From: Clostridiales bacterium
Lineage (GTDB): Bacteria; Bacillota; Clostridia; Oscillospirales; Oscillospiraceae
Length of the DNA: 44,504 nt
Assembly: GCA_902363045.1 (NCBI GenBank)
Contig: CABIYX010000007.1
Span: forward strand, 1 to 44,504
Reading direction: 5' to 3'
Shown here: positions 23,226 through 32,141 of the stretch, piece by piece
Numbering within the stretch: the stretch's first letter is position 1
Layout: each line of letters begins with the position of its first letter
Translations under genes and position numbers: made by a program
The notes under the pieces: model-generated
What the model saw: the letters and a program-made list of their open reading frames with translations, nothing else
The model's database searches: none
What the model was told of the DNA's origin: nothing

Positions 23226-23791
23226 AAATCATACCCCGCTTTCTGTAAATGATTTTTAAGTTTGCTTCTGATTCGGGAAAGGCGAACAGACACATTGTTA
23301 TTTGTTGTACGAAGCCTCTTTGCAATTTCTGTAATGCTATCTGAGTACCAATACCTTGCTACAAACATAACCCTGCTTTCCTGATCCAAGCTGTCAAGGA
23401 AACGATCAATTTCCTGTGACAGCTCCTTTGCATCCACTTCCTGTTCAATAGTAGATGCAGAAGTTAGGCACTCTTCCAACTCATCAAGTGCAACATCATA
23501 GTAACTGTTTCGCTTTAGTGCAGTATTTGCGTGGTATTTTGCGGTAGCGATATTGCGGGTAATACGAAAAATATAGGTTCTGAGTGGGTCAGGTCTTTCT
23601 GGAGGAATTGCATTCCACGCAGCAAGGTATGTATCATTTACACATTCTTCTGCGTCGGGTTCGCATTTCAAAATGTTGTTTGCAATTCTTTTGCAAGTTG
23701 AACCGTATTTTGCAGCAAGTTCAGCTATTGCCTGCTCAGTACGAGCAAAGAACAGTTCAATGATCTTCACATCCTCTAACAAGGTATCCAC
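23222..23791 (-). CDS. ECF-type RNA polymerase sigma factor
   Basis: A 189-residue ECF sigma factor. Region 2 contains ANNILKCEPDAEECVNDTYL followed by AAWNAIPPERPDPLRTYIFR, and region 4 contains LDQESRVMFVARYWYSDSIT followed by EIAKRLRTTNNNVSVRLSRI. ECF factors bring RNA polymerase to stress promoters when released by a membrane anti-sigma, encoded directly downstream. Its targets are unknown; the pair is probably autoregulated. Base composition is lower in G+C than the relaxase gene, so this pair belongs to the cargo block. Confidence 0.9.
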   Translation of the reverse strand: MDTLLEDVKIIELFFARTEQAIAELAAKYGSTCKRIANNILKCEPDAEECVNDTYLAAWNAIPPERPDPLRTYIFRITRNIATAKYHANTALKRNSYYDVALDELEECLTSASTIEQEVDAKELSQEIDRFLDSLDQESRVMFVARYWYSDSITEIAKRLRTTNNNVSVRLSRIRSKLKNHLQKAGYDL

Positions 23792-24183
23792 CTCCTCACC
23801 TATGTACTATGGATCTGGCGGACAATCTTACAGAAGCGAGGGAAAATTTCACACCTTTATTATAGTACATTGCAATTCTATTTTCTATCGCCTCAGCAAA
23901 ATCGTTTGGCACCAGTCGAGGTCGCTCGGCAGTCTGAAAATATGGTCCTTCGGTTTTGGTAGAGTTGCTCGCAGCAGAGGAGGCGTAACAAAAAATTAAA
24001 GGTAGCTGCCCGGACAGAATGGGTTGGGTGGAAAAATAAATAATATCCGAAACAGGATGACGGAAATTGTTAGCGCCGAGTTAATTCGTACACAGTTAGT
24101 GTTTAAGTGTTTACAAACAGCCCATTGATATTGTTCGTTTGTGCGTATATAATATATATAACTATTTGATGCGGAGGTAAACT
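23792..24183. promoter_or_regulatory. Divergent intergenic region with strong promoter at 24125-24153
   Basis: A 392-base region without a gene. TTGATA (24125-24130) and TATAAT (24148-24153) with a 17-base spacer form a good promoter for the HTH/two-component operon. The sigma-factor promoter must lie near 23800-23880 on the other strand. The middle (about 23890-24060) shows no gene or clear repeat and may be a relic. Confidence 0.7.
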
Positions 24184-24396
24184 ATGTTTGAATACATGAC
24201 AGTACAGGATGCGGCTAAACTTTGGGGAATATCGGTGCGTCGTGTTCAAAAGCTGTGTGAGGAGAATCGCATTGATGGAATTGTTCGGCTACCTCGTGCA
24301 TGGCTAATTCCCCAAGATGCCCAAAAGCCGGCTGATGGAAGATATAAACAAAATAAAAATGAATTTATAGCTGACAACAAGGAGAACACACGATGA
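24184..24396 (+). CDS. Small excisionase/MerR-type HTH protein
   Basis: A 70-residue single-domain DNA-binding protein: MTVQDAAKLWGISVRRVQKL followed by CEENRIDGIVRLPRAWLIPQ, the winged-helix pattern of helix_turn_helix_17/excisionase proteins. GCGGAGG lies before ATG 24184. It overlaps the response-regulator start by four bases, so it is the first gene of the operon and may repress it. A role in excision is unlikely, as it is 5.5 kb from the end of element B. Confidence 0.75.
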   Translation: MFEYMTVQDAAKLWGISVRRVQKLCEENRIDGIVRLPRAWLIPQDAQKPADGRYKQNKNEFIADNKENTR

Positions 24397-25061
24397 GTAA
24401 ATTGTTATTAGTGGAGGATGACCAAAGTATCGTATCCTCATTATCAGACTATTTAGGAAATGAAGGGTTCAAAATCGAAAATGCTCCCGGTCAAAAAGAA
24501 GCAATAGAAAAATTGGATAGCGACCAATACGATATAGCCTTGGTGGACATTCAATTATCAAACGGAAATGGTTTTTCTGTTTGTTCTGCAATTAAAGAAA
24601 GAGGAACTATGCCAGTTATTTTCTTAACGGCTTCTGATGATGAATATAGTGTTGTGGCTGGGTTAGATATGGGGGCTGACGATTATATCAGCAAACCGTT
24701 CAGACCAAGAGAACTGCTTTCAAGGATCAACAGCGTATTAAGGAGAACTAAGAACACACAAAACATTATCAGTTACCTCGACTTAGTTGTGGACACAAAT
24801 CAAGCAACCGTATCAAAGAATGGGAAAGAGATTTTGTTGTCTGCTATGGAATATAAGTTGCTGTTAGTCTTTTTGCGTAACAAAGGTATTGTCCTTTCTC
24901 GCAGAAGATTGTTGGAGCTTTTATGGGACACTACTGGGGAGTTTATCAATGATAATACATTGACTGTCTATATGAAAAGGCTACGTGACAAAATTGAAAC
25001 CAATCCGCAGGAGCCGGAAATCATAATTACCGTTCGTGGGCTTGGCTATAAGGTGGGTTGA
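24393..25061 (+). CDS. OmpR/VanR-family response regulator
   Basis: A 222-residue regulator. Receiver domain: acidic pair LLLVEDD, phosphorylated Asp52 (IALVDIQLS), Thr in VIFLTASDD and Lys in YISKPF. C-terminal winged helix: LSAMEYKLLLVFLRNKGIVL to TVRGLGYKVG. It is coupled to the HTH gene and ends one base before the kinase start. With a kinase of the two-helix intramembrane type and an ABC exporter downstream, it resembles antimicrobial-peptide response modules. Its likely target is the repeat pair before the ABC operon. Confidence 0.9.
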   Translation: MSKLLLVEDDQSIVSSLSDYLGNEGFKIENAPGQKEAIEKLDSDQYDIALVDIQLSNGNGFSVCSAIKERGTMPVIFLTASDDEYSVVAGLDMGADDYISKPFRPRELLSRINSVLRRTKNTQNIISYLDLVVDTNQATVSKNGKEILLSAMEYKLLLVFLRNKGIVLSRRRLLELLWDTTGEFINDNTLTVYMKRLRDKIETNPQEPEIIITVRGLGYKVG

Positions 25062-25062
25062 T

Positions 25063-26070
25063 ATGGACTTTATCAGAAATAAAGAAGTTAAAAGGCAAAT
25101 TGTTGTCAGCAGTATTCTTATTCTATTTTGGGGCGGCATTGGCATTATCGTTGATAGCAAAGCTGTGTGGATTGTTCTGTCGGCTATCATTTCATCCAGT
25201 GCAGTTTCCCTCTTTTTCACATATCAGAGATACAAGAAAATTGCTGATTTTAGTTTGCATATTGATAGGCTGTTACATGGAGATGAAAAAATTTCTTTTG
25301 GGCAGTTTCAAGAAGGTGAGTTATCTGTTTTACATGATGAAATATCCAAGATGACAAGACGGCTTATTGAACAGGCAGAAGCTCTGAAAATGGAGAAAGG
25401 TAATTTGGCAAATGCTTTAGCCGATATTTCACATCAATTAAAAACACCTTTGACATCGCTGAATATCTTAAATGCTTCTCTGTGTAATGAGGAACTGACT
25501 GACGAAGAAAGGTATGAGCTGATCCGCGAACAGACTATGCTCTTATCAAGAATGGAGTGGCTGATAGCCACACTTCTGAAAATATCCAAGCTGGATGCAG
25601 GAACGATTACTCTAAAGCCACAGGCGGTATACTTAAAAGATGTGGTAGAAAAAGCAATTCGTCCTCTGGAGATTGCGGCAGAATTAAAAATGCAGACAAT
25701 CACGCAAGTGATTCCGGCAGAATTAAAACTATCTCTTGATACTGATTGGACTGCTGAAGCCTTGGGGAATGTAATCAAAAACTGTATCGAACATTCACCA
25801 GAGGGCAGCACTATCGAAATCAAGGCAATAGAAAGACCTCTTTTGACACAGATCATTATAGAGGATAGCGGAACAGGTTTTCAGGAAAAAGACATCCCCC
25901 ATTTATTTGACCGATTTTATCAAGGAAGTGGCTCTACAATCGGTAATGCCGGTTTGGGGTTGGCTCTGGCAAAGACGATCATTGTCAATCAGGGTGGTGT
26001 CATCCAAGCGAAAAATCGGGAGTCAGGCGGTGCAAAATTTGAAATCTGCTTTTATCGGGGGACTGCTTAA
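25063..26070 (+). CDS. Intramembrane-sensing-type histidine kinase
   Basis: A 335-residue kinase with two membrane helices (about 12-29 and 35-53) separated by only about five residues, so there is no extracellular sensor domain. This is the layout of BceS-type kinases, which sense via a partner ABC transporter. The HAMP-like linker leads to His124 in ADISHQLKTPL. The ATPase domain shows NVIKNCIEHSPEG (N box), EDSGTGF (G1), FDRFYQGSG and GLGLALAKTI (G2). ATG 25063 follows the regulator stop almost directly; the frame from 25036 overlaps it and lacks family sequence. Confidence 0.9.
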   Translation: MDFIRNKEVKRQIVVSSILILFWGGIGIIVDSKAVWIVLSAIISSSAVSLFFTYQRYKKIADFSLHIDRLLHGDEKISFGQFQEGELSVLHDEISKMTRRLIEQAEALKMEKGNLANALADISHQLKTPLTSLNILNASLCNEELTDEERYELIREQTMLLSRMEWLIATLLKISKLDAGTITLKPQAVYLKDVVEKAIRPLEIAAELKMQTITQVIPAELKLSLDTDWTAEALGNVIKNCIEHSPEGSTIEIKAIERPLLTQIIIEDSGTGFQEKDIPHLFDRFYQGSGSTIGNAGLGLALAKTIIVNQGGVIQAKNRESGGAKFEICFYRGTA

Positions 26071-26084
26071 TGCAGCCCCTTTTT
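26057..26084 (+). terminator. Terminator overlapping the kinase stop codon
   Basis: GGGGACTGC (26057-26065) pairs with GCAGCCCC (to 26080) around TTAAT, which includes the TAA stop, then TTTTT. It uncouples the ABC genes from the kinase transcript. Confidence 0.8.
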
Positions 26085-26140
26085 AAGTGACATTTTTGTA
26101 ATGAAAAAGTAATGAAGCAGTCACTTGGCTTTGCTATACT
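26085..26140 (+). promoter_or_regulatory. Response-regulator-dependent promoter of the ABC operon
   Basis: Direct repeats GTAATGAA at 26098-26105 and 26109-26116 are 11 bases apart (one helical turn), the usual OmpR-family operator geometry. They sit 18 bases upstream of TATACT (26135-26140), where no good -35 exists. An outer dyad AAGTGAC/GTCACTT (26085-26091, 26120-26126) frames them. This fits activation by the adjacent regulator. Confidence 0.65.
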
Positions 26141-26170
26141 GAATTGCAAAAATATATGGAGGAACTTTTT

Positions 26171-26851
26171 ATGGAGATATTAAGAGTAGAGAATATCTGC
26201 AAAACCTATGAAATGGACAATGCTCCTGTCCATGCTTTGTCAGATGTTTCTTTTTCCGTCGATAAAGGAGAGTTTGTTGCAATCATTGGAGCATCTGGGT
26301 CTGGCAAGTCTACCCTGTTGCACATTTTAGGTGGTGTTGACAGACCGACTTCGGGAAAAGTATTTGTGGATGGACAGGATGTTTATGAGCAAAATGAAGA
26401 TGAATTGGCTGTATTCAGAAGAAGGCAGGTTGGGCTTGTCTATCAGTTTTATAATCTGATCCCGGTTTTGACTGTCGAGGAAAATATCACGCTGCCGATT
26501 CGATTGGATGGGCGTAAAATCAATCAGGAGCGTTTGAAAGAACTGCTATCCACACTCAAACTGGTAAAGCGTAGAAAGCACCTGCCAAGTCAGTTATCCG
26601 GCGGTCAACAACAAAGAGTGGCAATCGGACGAGCGTTGATTAACGCACCTGCGATTATCCTTGCGGATGAGCCAACGGGAAATCTGGACACGGAGAACAC
26701 AAGGGATATTATGAAACTTCTGCGTGAATCCAATGAAGTCTATCGCCAGACAATGATCCTGATTACCCATGACCGTGAAATCGCAATGCAGGCAGACCGT
26801 ATTCTGGAAATTCAGGATGGCAGACTTGTGAGGGATGAGGTGATACGCTGA
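26171..26851 (+). CDS. ABC transporter ATP-binding subunit (MacB/BceA type)
   Basis: A 226-residue ATPase: Walker A GASGSGKST, Q-loop VYQFYNLIPVLTVEENI, signature QLSGGQQQRVAIGRAL, Walker B AIILADEPTGNLD and H-loop LITHDREI. It is a LolD/MacB/BceA-type subunit that powers an FtsX-fold permease. GGAGGA lies before ATG 26171; the ATG at 26144 lies within the promoter region. It overlaps the permease start by one base (TGATG). It probably works with the upstream two-component system in export of, or resistance to, a membrane-active peptide. Confidence 0.92.
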   Translation: MEILRVENICKTYEMDNAPVHALSDVSFSVDKGEFVAIIGASGSGKSTLLHILGGVDRPTSGKVFVDGQDVYEQNEDELAVFRRRQVGLVYQFYNLIPVLTVEENITLPIRLDGRKINQERLKELLSTLKLVKRRKHLPSQLSGGQQQRVAIGRALINAPAIILADEPTGNLDTENTRDIMKLLRESNEVYRQTMILITHDREIAMQADRILEIQDGRLVRDEVIR

Positions 26852-29355
26852 TGAATATGATTTTCATGCTTACACTCAGGAATCTGTTGTCGAATAAAAA
26901 GCGTACCCTACTCACACTTTTAACCATTCTTTTGTCAATCAGTATGATAACCGCTATTCTCTGTGGGGGATGGTCGTTGGTTGATTTTTTGAAAGAGAAA
27001 GAAAAAGTGTATGGTGGCGATTATGACTACTACATGGAGGATTTGACTTGGGAGCAGGTTCAAGAGCTATATAGTCAAAACAATGTAGGCGAAGTTTCGC
27101 TTCTCCGCTTTGCCGGAAACAGTTTTTACGGGGAGAAATCCAACAGTACAATGCTCTCCGTTGGCGAGATTGACGAGAACTTTACCCAAAGATTTTCGTT
27201 AAATCAGTATTTGCTTGCAGGGCGTTTCCCGCAAGATGAAAATGAGATTGTTATTTCAGAATCTTTTTTGAAGAAAAACAACATGAATACAGAGATTGGA
27301 GATACGATTTCTTTAACTCTTGGTTCAAGAATTTGGGATGAATATAATGCCCAGCTTTCCGGGCTGACAAATTATAGGGGCGAAGAAGAAAGCTTCGTTC
27401 CAACAAAAGAGAAAGCGTATGTAGTTGTTGGTATTCTGTCAGATGTGAATGACTCAAAAATCGCAGCAAACTATAATGCCTTTGCAGGTGTTGACAAAAC
27501 GGCATCCGATTTTGCTGCGTATGTCAAGGCAAAGAATTTATCCAATTCGATCTATACAGAAGCCGAAGAAGTGGCTGCGGCAGTAGACAGTCATGTAGCA
27601 AAGTTTCATTCGGAATTGTTAGTCTATCATGGAATTACCGGGGGTAAAGGAGCTGCAAAACTGATTGCTTTGGTGGTCATGGTCGTTTGTCTTTTGATGG
27701 CTGCATCTGCTTCAATGATCAGCAACGCCCTCTCCATTTCCTTACAGGAACGAATTAAGCAGATGGGAATGCTATCCAGTATTGGAGCCACAAAAGGGCA
27801 AAAACGCCTTAGCGTATATTTAGAAGCCTTCCTTTTGGGAGTGGTGAGCATACCCTTTGGATTGGTTGTTGGTATCCTGCTATCTGCTCTGTTATTAAGT
27901 GTGGTCAGGGCAGCTTTTGGAGAAACATTCACTTTTGGCATCGTAGAACTGTCCTTGAAGGTAAACGGATTGATCCTGCTCGTCAGCGGATTATCCGGCA
28001 TTGCTTCTTTGTACTTCGGAAGTAGAAAGCCTGTGAAGCAAGCAGCTAAAATTACAGTTATTGAAGCGATCCGCCAGTCTAACAATGCGGTATCAAGAAA
28101 GAAATTCCGTGACGGAAAAATCGTTTCTTTGGTTTTTGGCATTTATGGTTCGTTAGCAGCAAAAAATATTAAGCGTAATCCAAAACGCTTCCGAGCGATT
28201 ACCGGCTCTATTTTCTTGTCGGTGGTAATTGCCCTTTCCTTATATAGTTTCTCTGATTTTATGCTTTATCAGACATCCTTGGATATGAAGGAGGACGGTT
28301 CCTGTTATACTGATGTGATTTCGATGATTCAATACAAAGATATTCCTGTCGCAATCGGGGCATTATCGGATGAAAATATCACTGCGGATGTTTCCTATTC
28401 TTTTCAGCGATATATGACCGCTGAATTTTCGCAGGAACAAATCAATCCTGATATGCAAGGATATTTTATCAATGGTACGAAAGCAGAGGTATATGTCGTA
28501 GGATTGGACGAAGAACATTTTGTCTCTTTTTGCGATGAAAATGGATTCAGTCTGGATGTGACAAATTTCAATCATGGAATTTTGCTCAATCAGACTATGG
28601 GATACTATAATTCGGCACAAAATCGGGTAATTGCAGGCTCACCGTTTCTTATTGAACCGGGAACAGAAATCATTCCGCTGGGGGCATCCGAGGATGCCTT
28701 GCCGATTATCGTGGAAGAAATCGTTTCAGAAGAAAATGCAAATATCCAATCCATGTTTGTGAGAGATCGAGCTGTCCTCATCGTGCCTTTAAGTTATTTT
28801 AACTTGCTGATAGATGATAACGCCTATGTGGAAATGAGAATACAGACAGCACAGCATAAAGAAGCAATGGAATGTCTGGCTGACAGAGGATTTCCGCAAA
28901 CTGTGGACATTGCAGCCGCAACGAATAATTCCAGACAGGTATATACGATTGCAAAACTGGTAATCTGCCTGTTCTCGATCCTGATGACGGTTATTATCAG
29001 CTTGAATGTTTGTAACACTATCTCGAATACGATTCATTTGAGAAGAAGCGAATTTGCTGTTCTGCGTTCTGTTGGTATGACTGCCAAAGGATTAAAATGT
29101 ACGCTATTGCTCGAAGCTGTTTTGTACGGCGTAAAAGCATTGGTTCTTGCGTTGCCTGTGAGCTTTTTGATTCATTGTGCTATCTACTACTTCATATCGT
29201 CGGGTATGACACCATTTGCTTTTTATATGAACGGCGGTATTTATGCTCTTGCAGTTATGGCTGTCGGCGCTATGGTATGTATCGCTATGCTGTTTGCTGT
29301 TAGAAGCGTATCAAAGGTGGAAATTGTAGAGGAACTGAAATTGAGCAATATGTAA
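26851..29355 (+). CDS. FtsX-like ABC permease, two FtsX domains
   Basis: An 834-residue permease. An N-terminal membrane helix (LLTILLSISMITAILCGGWS) leads to an extracellular domain of about 200 residues, a three-helix FtsX block around residues 270-400 (LIALVVMVVCLLMAASASMI onward), a central helix at about 445-465 with a second large external domain, and a final FtsX block at about 705-825. This doubled layout is that of bacteriocin/antibiotic-type exporters, larger than BceB. It is coupled to the ATPase gene. The substrate cannot be read from sequence. Confidence 0.88.
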   Translation: MNMIFMLTLRNLLSNKKRTLLTLLTILLSISMITAILCGGWSLVDFLKEKEKVYGGDYDYYMEDLTWEQVQELYSQNNVGEVSLLRFAGNSFYGEKSNSTMLSVGEIDENFTQRFSLNQYLLAGRFPQDENEIVISESFLKKNNMNTEIGDTISLTLGSRIWDEYNAQLSGLTNYRGEEESFVPTKEKAYVVVGILSDVNDSKIAANYNAFAGVDKTASDFAAYVKAKNLSNSIYTEAEEVAAAVDSHVAKFHSELLVYHGITGGKGAAKLIALVVMVVCLLMAASASMISNALSISLQERIKQMGMLSSIGATKGQKRLSVYLEAFLLGVVSIPFGLVVGILLSALLLSVVRAAFGETFTFGIVELSLKVNGLILLVSGLSGIASLYFGSRKPVKQAAKITVIEAIRQSNNAVSRKKFRDGKIVSLVFGIYGSLAAKNIKRNPKRFRAITGSIFLSVVIALSLYSFSDFMLYQTSLDMKEDGSCYTDVISMIQYKDIPVAIGALSDENITADVSYSFQRYMTAEFSQEQINPDMQGYFINGTKAEVYVVGLDEEHFVSFCDENGFSLDVTNFNHGILLNQTMGYYNSAQNRVIAGSPFLIEPGTEIIPLGASEDALPIIVEEIVSEENANIQSMFVRDRAVLIVPLSYFNLLIDDNAYVEMRIQTAQHKEAMECLADRGFPQTVDIAAATNNSRQVYTIAKLVICLFSILMTVIISLNVCNTISNTIHLRRSEFAVLRSVGMTAKGLKCTLLLEAVLYGVKALVLALPVSFLIHCAIYYFISSGMTPFAFYMNGGIYALAVMAVGAMVCIAMLFAVRSVSKVEIVEELKLSNM

Positions 29356-29397
29356 TCATTCAATCTAACAAAGCAACTGAAACAGAGGTAATAGAAA

Positions 29398-29760
29398 TTG
29401 CGTAAAAAGAAACTGGTAAAGAGAGTTGCAGGCATTGCTTTGACTGTTGGTGCAGTTATACTTGCCATTGTATGTGTTGGTAAAGTAAATCGCATTCAGA
29501 ACGAAAAAGATATTATTGGCACATGGAAGGATGCAAATGCTGAGGAGATATTTACCTTTCAAGAAAACGGGGAACTTGCTGTGAGTAAAGATATGCCCGA
29601 TTCGGGTCTATCCTGCGGTGACGCATATTATAGTTTTTCTTACTCGGATATAATCTGTGTTACACAGGGAAATAGTAGTGTAGAATTTGAGATAGAAGTA
29701 GATCAAAACGAATTGAAAATCTTCTTCATGGGACAAGAATATCTGGAATTGGAAAAGTAA
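29398..29760 (+). CDS. Small membrane-anchored lipocalin-like protein
   Basis: A 120-residue protein starting with TTG at 29398, with GAGG 9 bases upstream. A basic N-terminus and one hydrophobic segment (VAGIALTVGAVILAIVCVGK) would anchor or export it. The exported part begins DIIGTWKDANAEEIFTFQEN, the entry pattern of DUF5640/lipocalin-like domains that test 'GTW' plus beta strands. No lipobox cysteine is in a suitable place. It is last in the exporter operon and may assist immunity or sensing. Confidence 0.6.
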   Translation: MRKKKLVKRVAGIALTVGAVILAIVCVGKVNRIQNEKDIIGTWKDANAEEIFTFQENGELAVSKDMPDSGLSCGDAYYSFSYSDIICVTQGNSSVEFEIEVDQNELKIFFMGQEYLELEK

Positions 29761-29785
29761 TGATTACAAATAAAAGAAAACCATT

Positions 29786-29822
29786 GAGCCGATAATTCGC
29801 ATCCTTTGCGGACTAACGGCTC
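29786..29822 (+). terminator. Hairpin at the end of the cargo of B
   Basis: GAGCCG (29786-29791) pairs with CGGCTC (29817-29822), with an inner CGCA/TGCG stem. No strong T-run follows, so termination is likely but not certain. Confidence 0.45.
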
Positions 29823-29867
29823 TGCATATATTTTGAACGCTATTTTCAGAAACATTGTGTTTTGCAG

Positions 29868-29895
29868 AAAAGCCCCTTGACAAATTCCATCTCAA
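29868..29895. repeat. Right end of element B with TCAA target copy
   Basis: The element ends ...CAAATTCCATC at 29891. Read inward on the minus strand this is GATGGAATTTGTCAAGGG, the partner of the left terminus. TCAA at 29892-29895 is the right target copy, and from it the element A recombinase resumes in frame. Confidence 0.85.
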
Positions 29896-31689
29896 AAGCA
29901 GATGTTAGAGGATTTTGCCCGCCGGAATGGGCTGCCCAACCCTACGCACTTTACCGATGATGGTATCTCAGGCACCCGGTTTGACCGCCCCGGATTTTTG
30001 GCGATGATGGAGGAAGTGGAGGCAGGGCGTGTAGAGGCAATCGTCATCAAGGACATGAGCCGGTTAGGGCGTGACTATCTGAAAGTCGGCCAGGTCATGG
30101 AGATTTTGCGGCAGCGCGGCGTCCGGTTAATTGCCATCAATGACGGTGTGGACAGTCTGAAAGGCGATGATGATTTTACCCCGTTCCGCAACATTATGAA
30201 CGAGTTTTACGCCCGCGACACCAGCCGGAAAATCCGCTCTGTGTTTAAGTCCAAAGGCATGAGCGGCAAGCACCTGACCGGCACCGTTATCTACGGCTAT
30301 CTGTGGGACGAAAAGCGGGAACACTGGCTTGTGGATGAAGAAGCCGCCGCTGTGGTACGCCATATTTTCGCGCTTGCGATGGAGGGCTACGGCCCCTATC
30401 AGATCGCAACCAAGTTGTCAGAAGAAAAAATTGAAATGCCAGCCGTTCACCTTGCCCGCTATGGCGAGGGAGTGAACAAGAATAAGGCCTTTGCGGATAT
30501 TTATCGTTGGAGTGCCTCTACCGTTGTTGAAATCCTGAAAAAACAGGAGTATTTAGGCCATACGGTCAATTTCAAAACCCGCAAGCACTTTAAGGACAAG
30601 AAAAGTCACTATGTTGACGAAAGCGAATGGACGATTTTTGAGAACACCCATGAGGTCATTATCGACCAGGAAACCTTTGACAATGTGCAGCGTATCCGGG
30701 GAAACGCCAGACGCTACCCGGACGGCTTTGGGGAGGCCCATCCCCTGACCGGCCTGATGTACTGCGCCGATTGCGGCGGCAAGATGTATGTTCACCGCAC
30801 ATACAACGGCAAGCGCGTCCCGCAGTACACTTGCGGCCAGTATGGGAAGTATCCTATCGGCTCCCTTTGCCCTACACAGCACCGTATCAAGGCCGAAGCT
30901 GTTCTGACCCTGATTGCCGATATGCTCCGGGCCATCGCGGAGTATTCCAGGAATGACCGGGCCGAGTTTATCCGCACCGTCCAGGAAACGCAGGTAGCCC
31001 AGCAGACCGCCGACATATCCAAGAAGCGGAAACGGCTGGCCGCCGCCCAAAAGCGGGCCGGGGAACTGGAAAAGCTGATTTGCAAAATCTATGAGGACAA
31101 CGCCCTGGGTAAGCTGCCGGACGCCCGGTATGAGGCCCTGGACGCACAGTACGCCAAAGAGCAGGACGCCCTCAATGCGGAAATCGTGGAATTGGAAAAG
31201 GCCGTTACCGGCTATGAGCAGAGCCGGAAATCTGCGGAGAAGTTTATTGCCCTGATTGACAAGTACGAGAACTTCGACACGCTGACAAACACCATGCTCA
31301 ACGAGTTTGTAGAGAAAATCCTTGTCCATGAACGCGCCCGTAAAGGCAGCCAGGATACCACACAGGAGGTTGAAATCTACTTCAACTTTGTGGGCCGCTA
31401 TATCCCTCCTGCCTTGCAGCCGGTTCCCCTGACCCCGGAGGAACAGGAAGAACTGCGGAAGAAGGAGGAACGCAAGGACAGGCTTCACCAGAACTACTTG
31501 CGCCGCAAGGCTAATGGCAAGCAGAAGGAATGGGAAGAACGCTACAACGCCAAGCGCAAGGCGAAAATGGAGGCAGCAAAGGCCGCGATCCGGGCCGAGG
31601 ATATGGAGAAGGGCATTTTTACCACCGTCAGCCAGTTACCCAGGCAGGAGCCGCGCAAGGCCACCTTACCGGCCAGCGCCGCAGTTTAA
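29896..31689 (+). pseudogene. Large serine recombinase of element A, 3' fragment
   Basis: 597 residues of a TnpX-type recombinase lacking the first 29 codons, which are at 9962-10048. It begins KQMLEDFARRNGLPNPTHFT and retains DDGISGTRFDRP, VIKDMSRLGRDYLKVG, the recombinase domain, a zinc ribbon (GLMYCADCGGKMYVH), a coiled coil and a basic tail. The catalytic serine is on the left fragment, so this piece alone cannot be active, even if translated from ATG 29902, which lacks a ribosome site. The restored protein would be 626 residues. The frame is otherwise intact, suggesting a recent insertion. Confidence 0.92.
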
Positions 31690-31715
31690 CCATCACAGTG
31701 CAAAGGAGGACAAAC

Positions 31716-32069
31716 ATGAACGAATTGACTTACACCCGCTGCGGGGATTACTACATCCCCGACCTGGAGTTGTCCGAGCAGCCGGAGGCCCCCATCGGCA
31801 AGTATGGCCGTATGCGGCAACGCTACCTGAAGGAACACCGGCCCGGCCTTTACAGCAGCTTGATTTTGAGCGAAAAGCTGTACCCGCACCTGTTGGAGAT
31901 TGACCGGGCGGCGCGGGAGCGGATGGACGCCATGCTGCCCCGGATGATGGAGGCGGCGGGCGTCACCGAGGAACTGAAAGCCCGTGACCCCATGCGCTGG
32001 GTGGGGCTGATGAACACGCTGAAAGCGCAGGCGGAGGAAATCGTTTTTCAGGAATTGATCTACGGGTAA
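31716..32069 (+). CDS. tnpV: TnpV family protein (element A)
   Basis: A 117-residue TnpV protein with CGDYYIPDLELSE, IGKYGRMRQRYLKEHRPGLY and DPMRWVGLMNTLKAQAEEIV, directly after the recombinase gene as in other Tn4451-like elements. AAAGGAGG lies before ATG 31716. It matches the element B copy at 10192 in motif order but is more G+C-rich, consistent with a separate lineage. Its expression would depend on a promoter now separated by element B. Confidence 0.88.
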   Translation: MNELTYTRCGDYYIPDLELSEQPEAPIGKYGRMRQRYLKEHRPGLYSSLILSEKLYPHLLEIDRAARERMDAMLPRMMEAAGVTEELKARDPMRWVGLMNTLKAQAEEIVFQELIYG

Positions 32070-32083
32070 GTATAGTATAAAAG

Positions 32084-32128
32084 AGGCCGGAATTTGCCGC
32101 CACAGGGCGATAAATCCCGGCCTTTATA
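32084..32128. terminator. Terminator between convergent tnpV and ABC genes
   Basis: AGGCCGGAATTT (32084-32095) pairs with AAATCCCGGCCT (32112-32123) with one mismatch, then a T-rich stretch. Confidence 0.7.
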
Positions 32129-32141
32129 TCATGCTATGTAA

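Noticed and set aside
29883..29901. Similarity of AATTCCATCTC at the right end of B to AACTCCATAAG of the recombinase, first read as a 5-base deletion
   Set aside because: The terminal inverted repeat and the TCAA copies place the boundary after CATC, and the joined frame is then perfect without any deletion.
30553..31488. A 311-codon minus-strand frame in the recombinase
   Set aside because: It is the antisense of the conserved recombinase and coiled coil; leucine/glycine-rich composition is a by-product.
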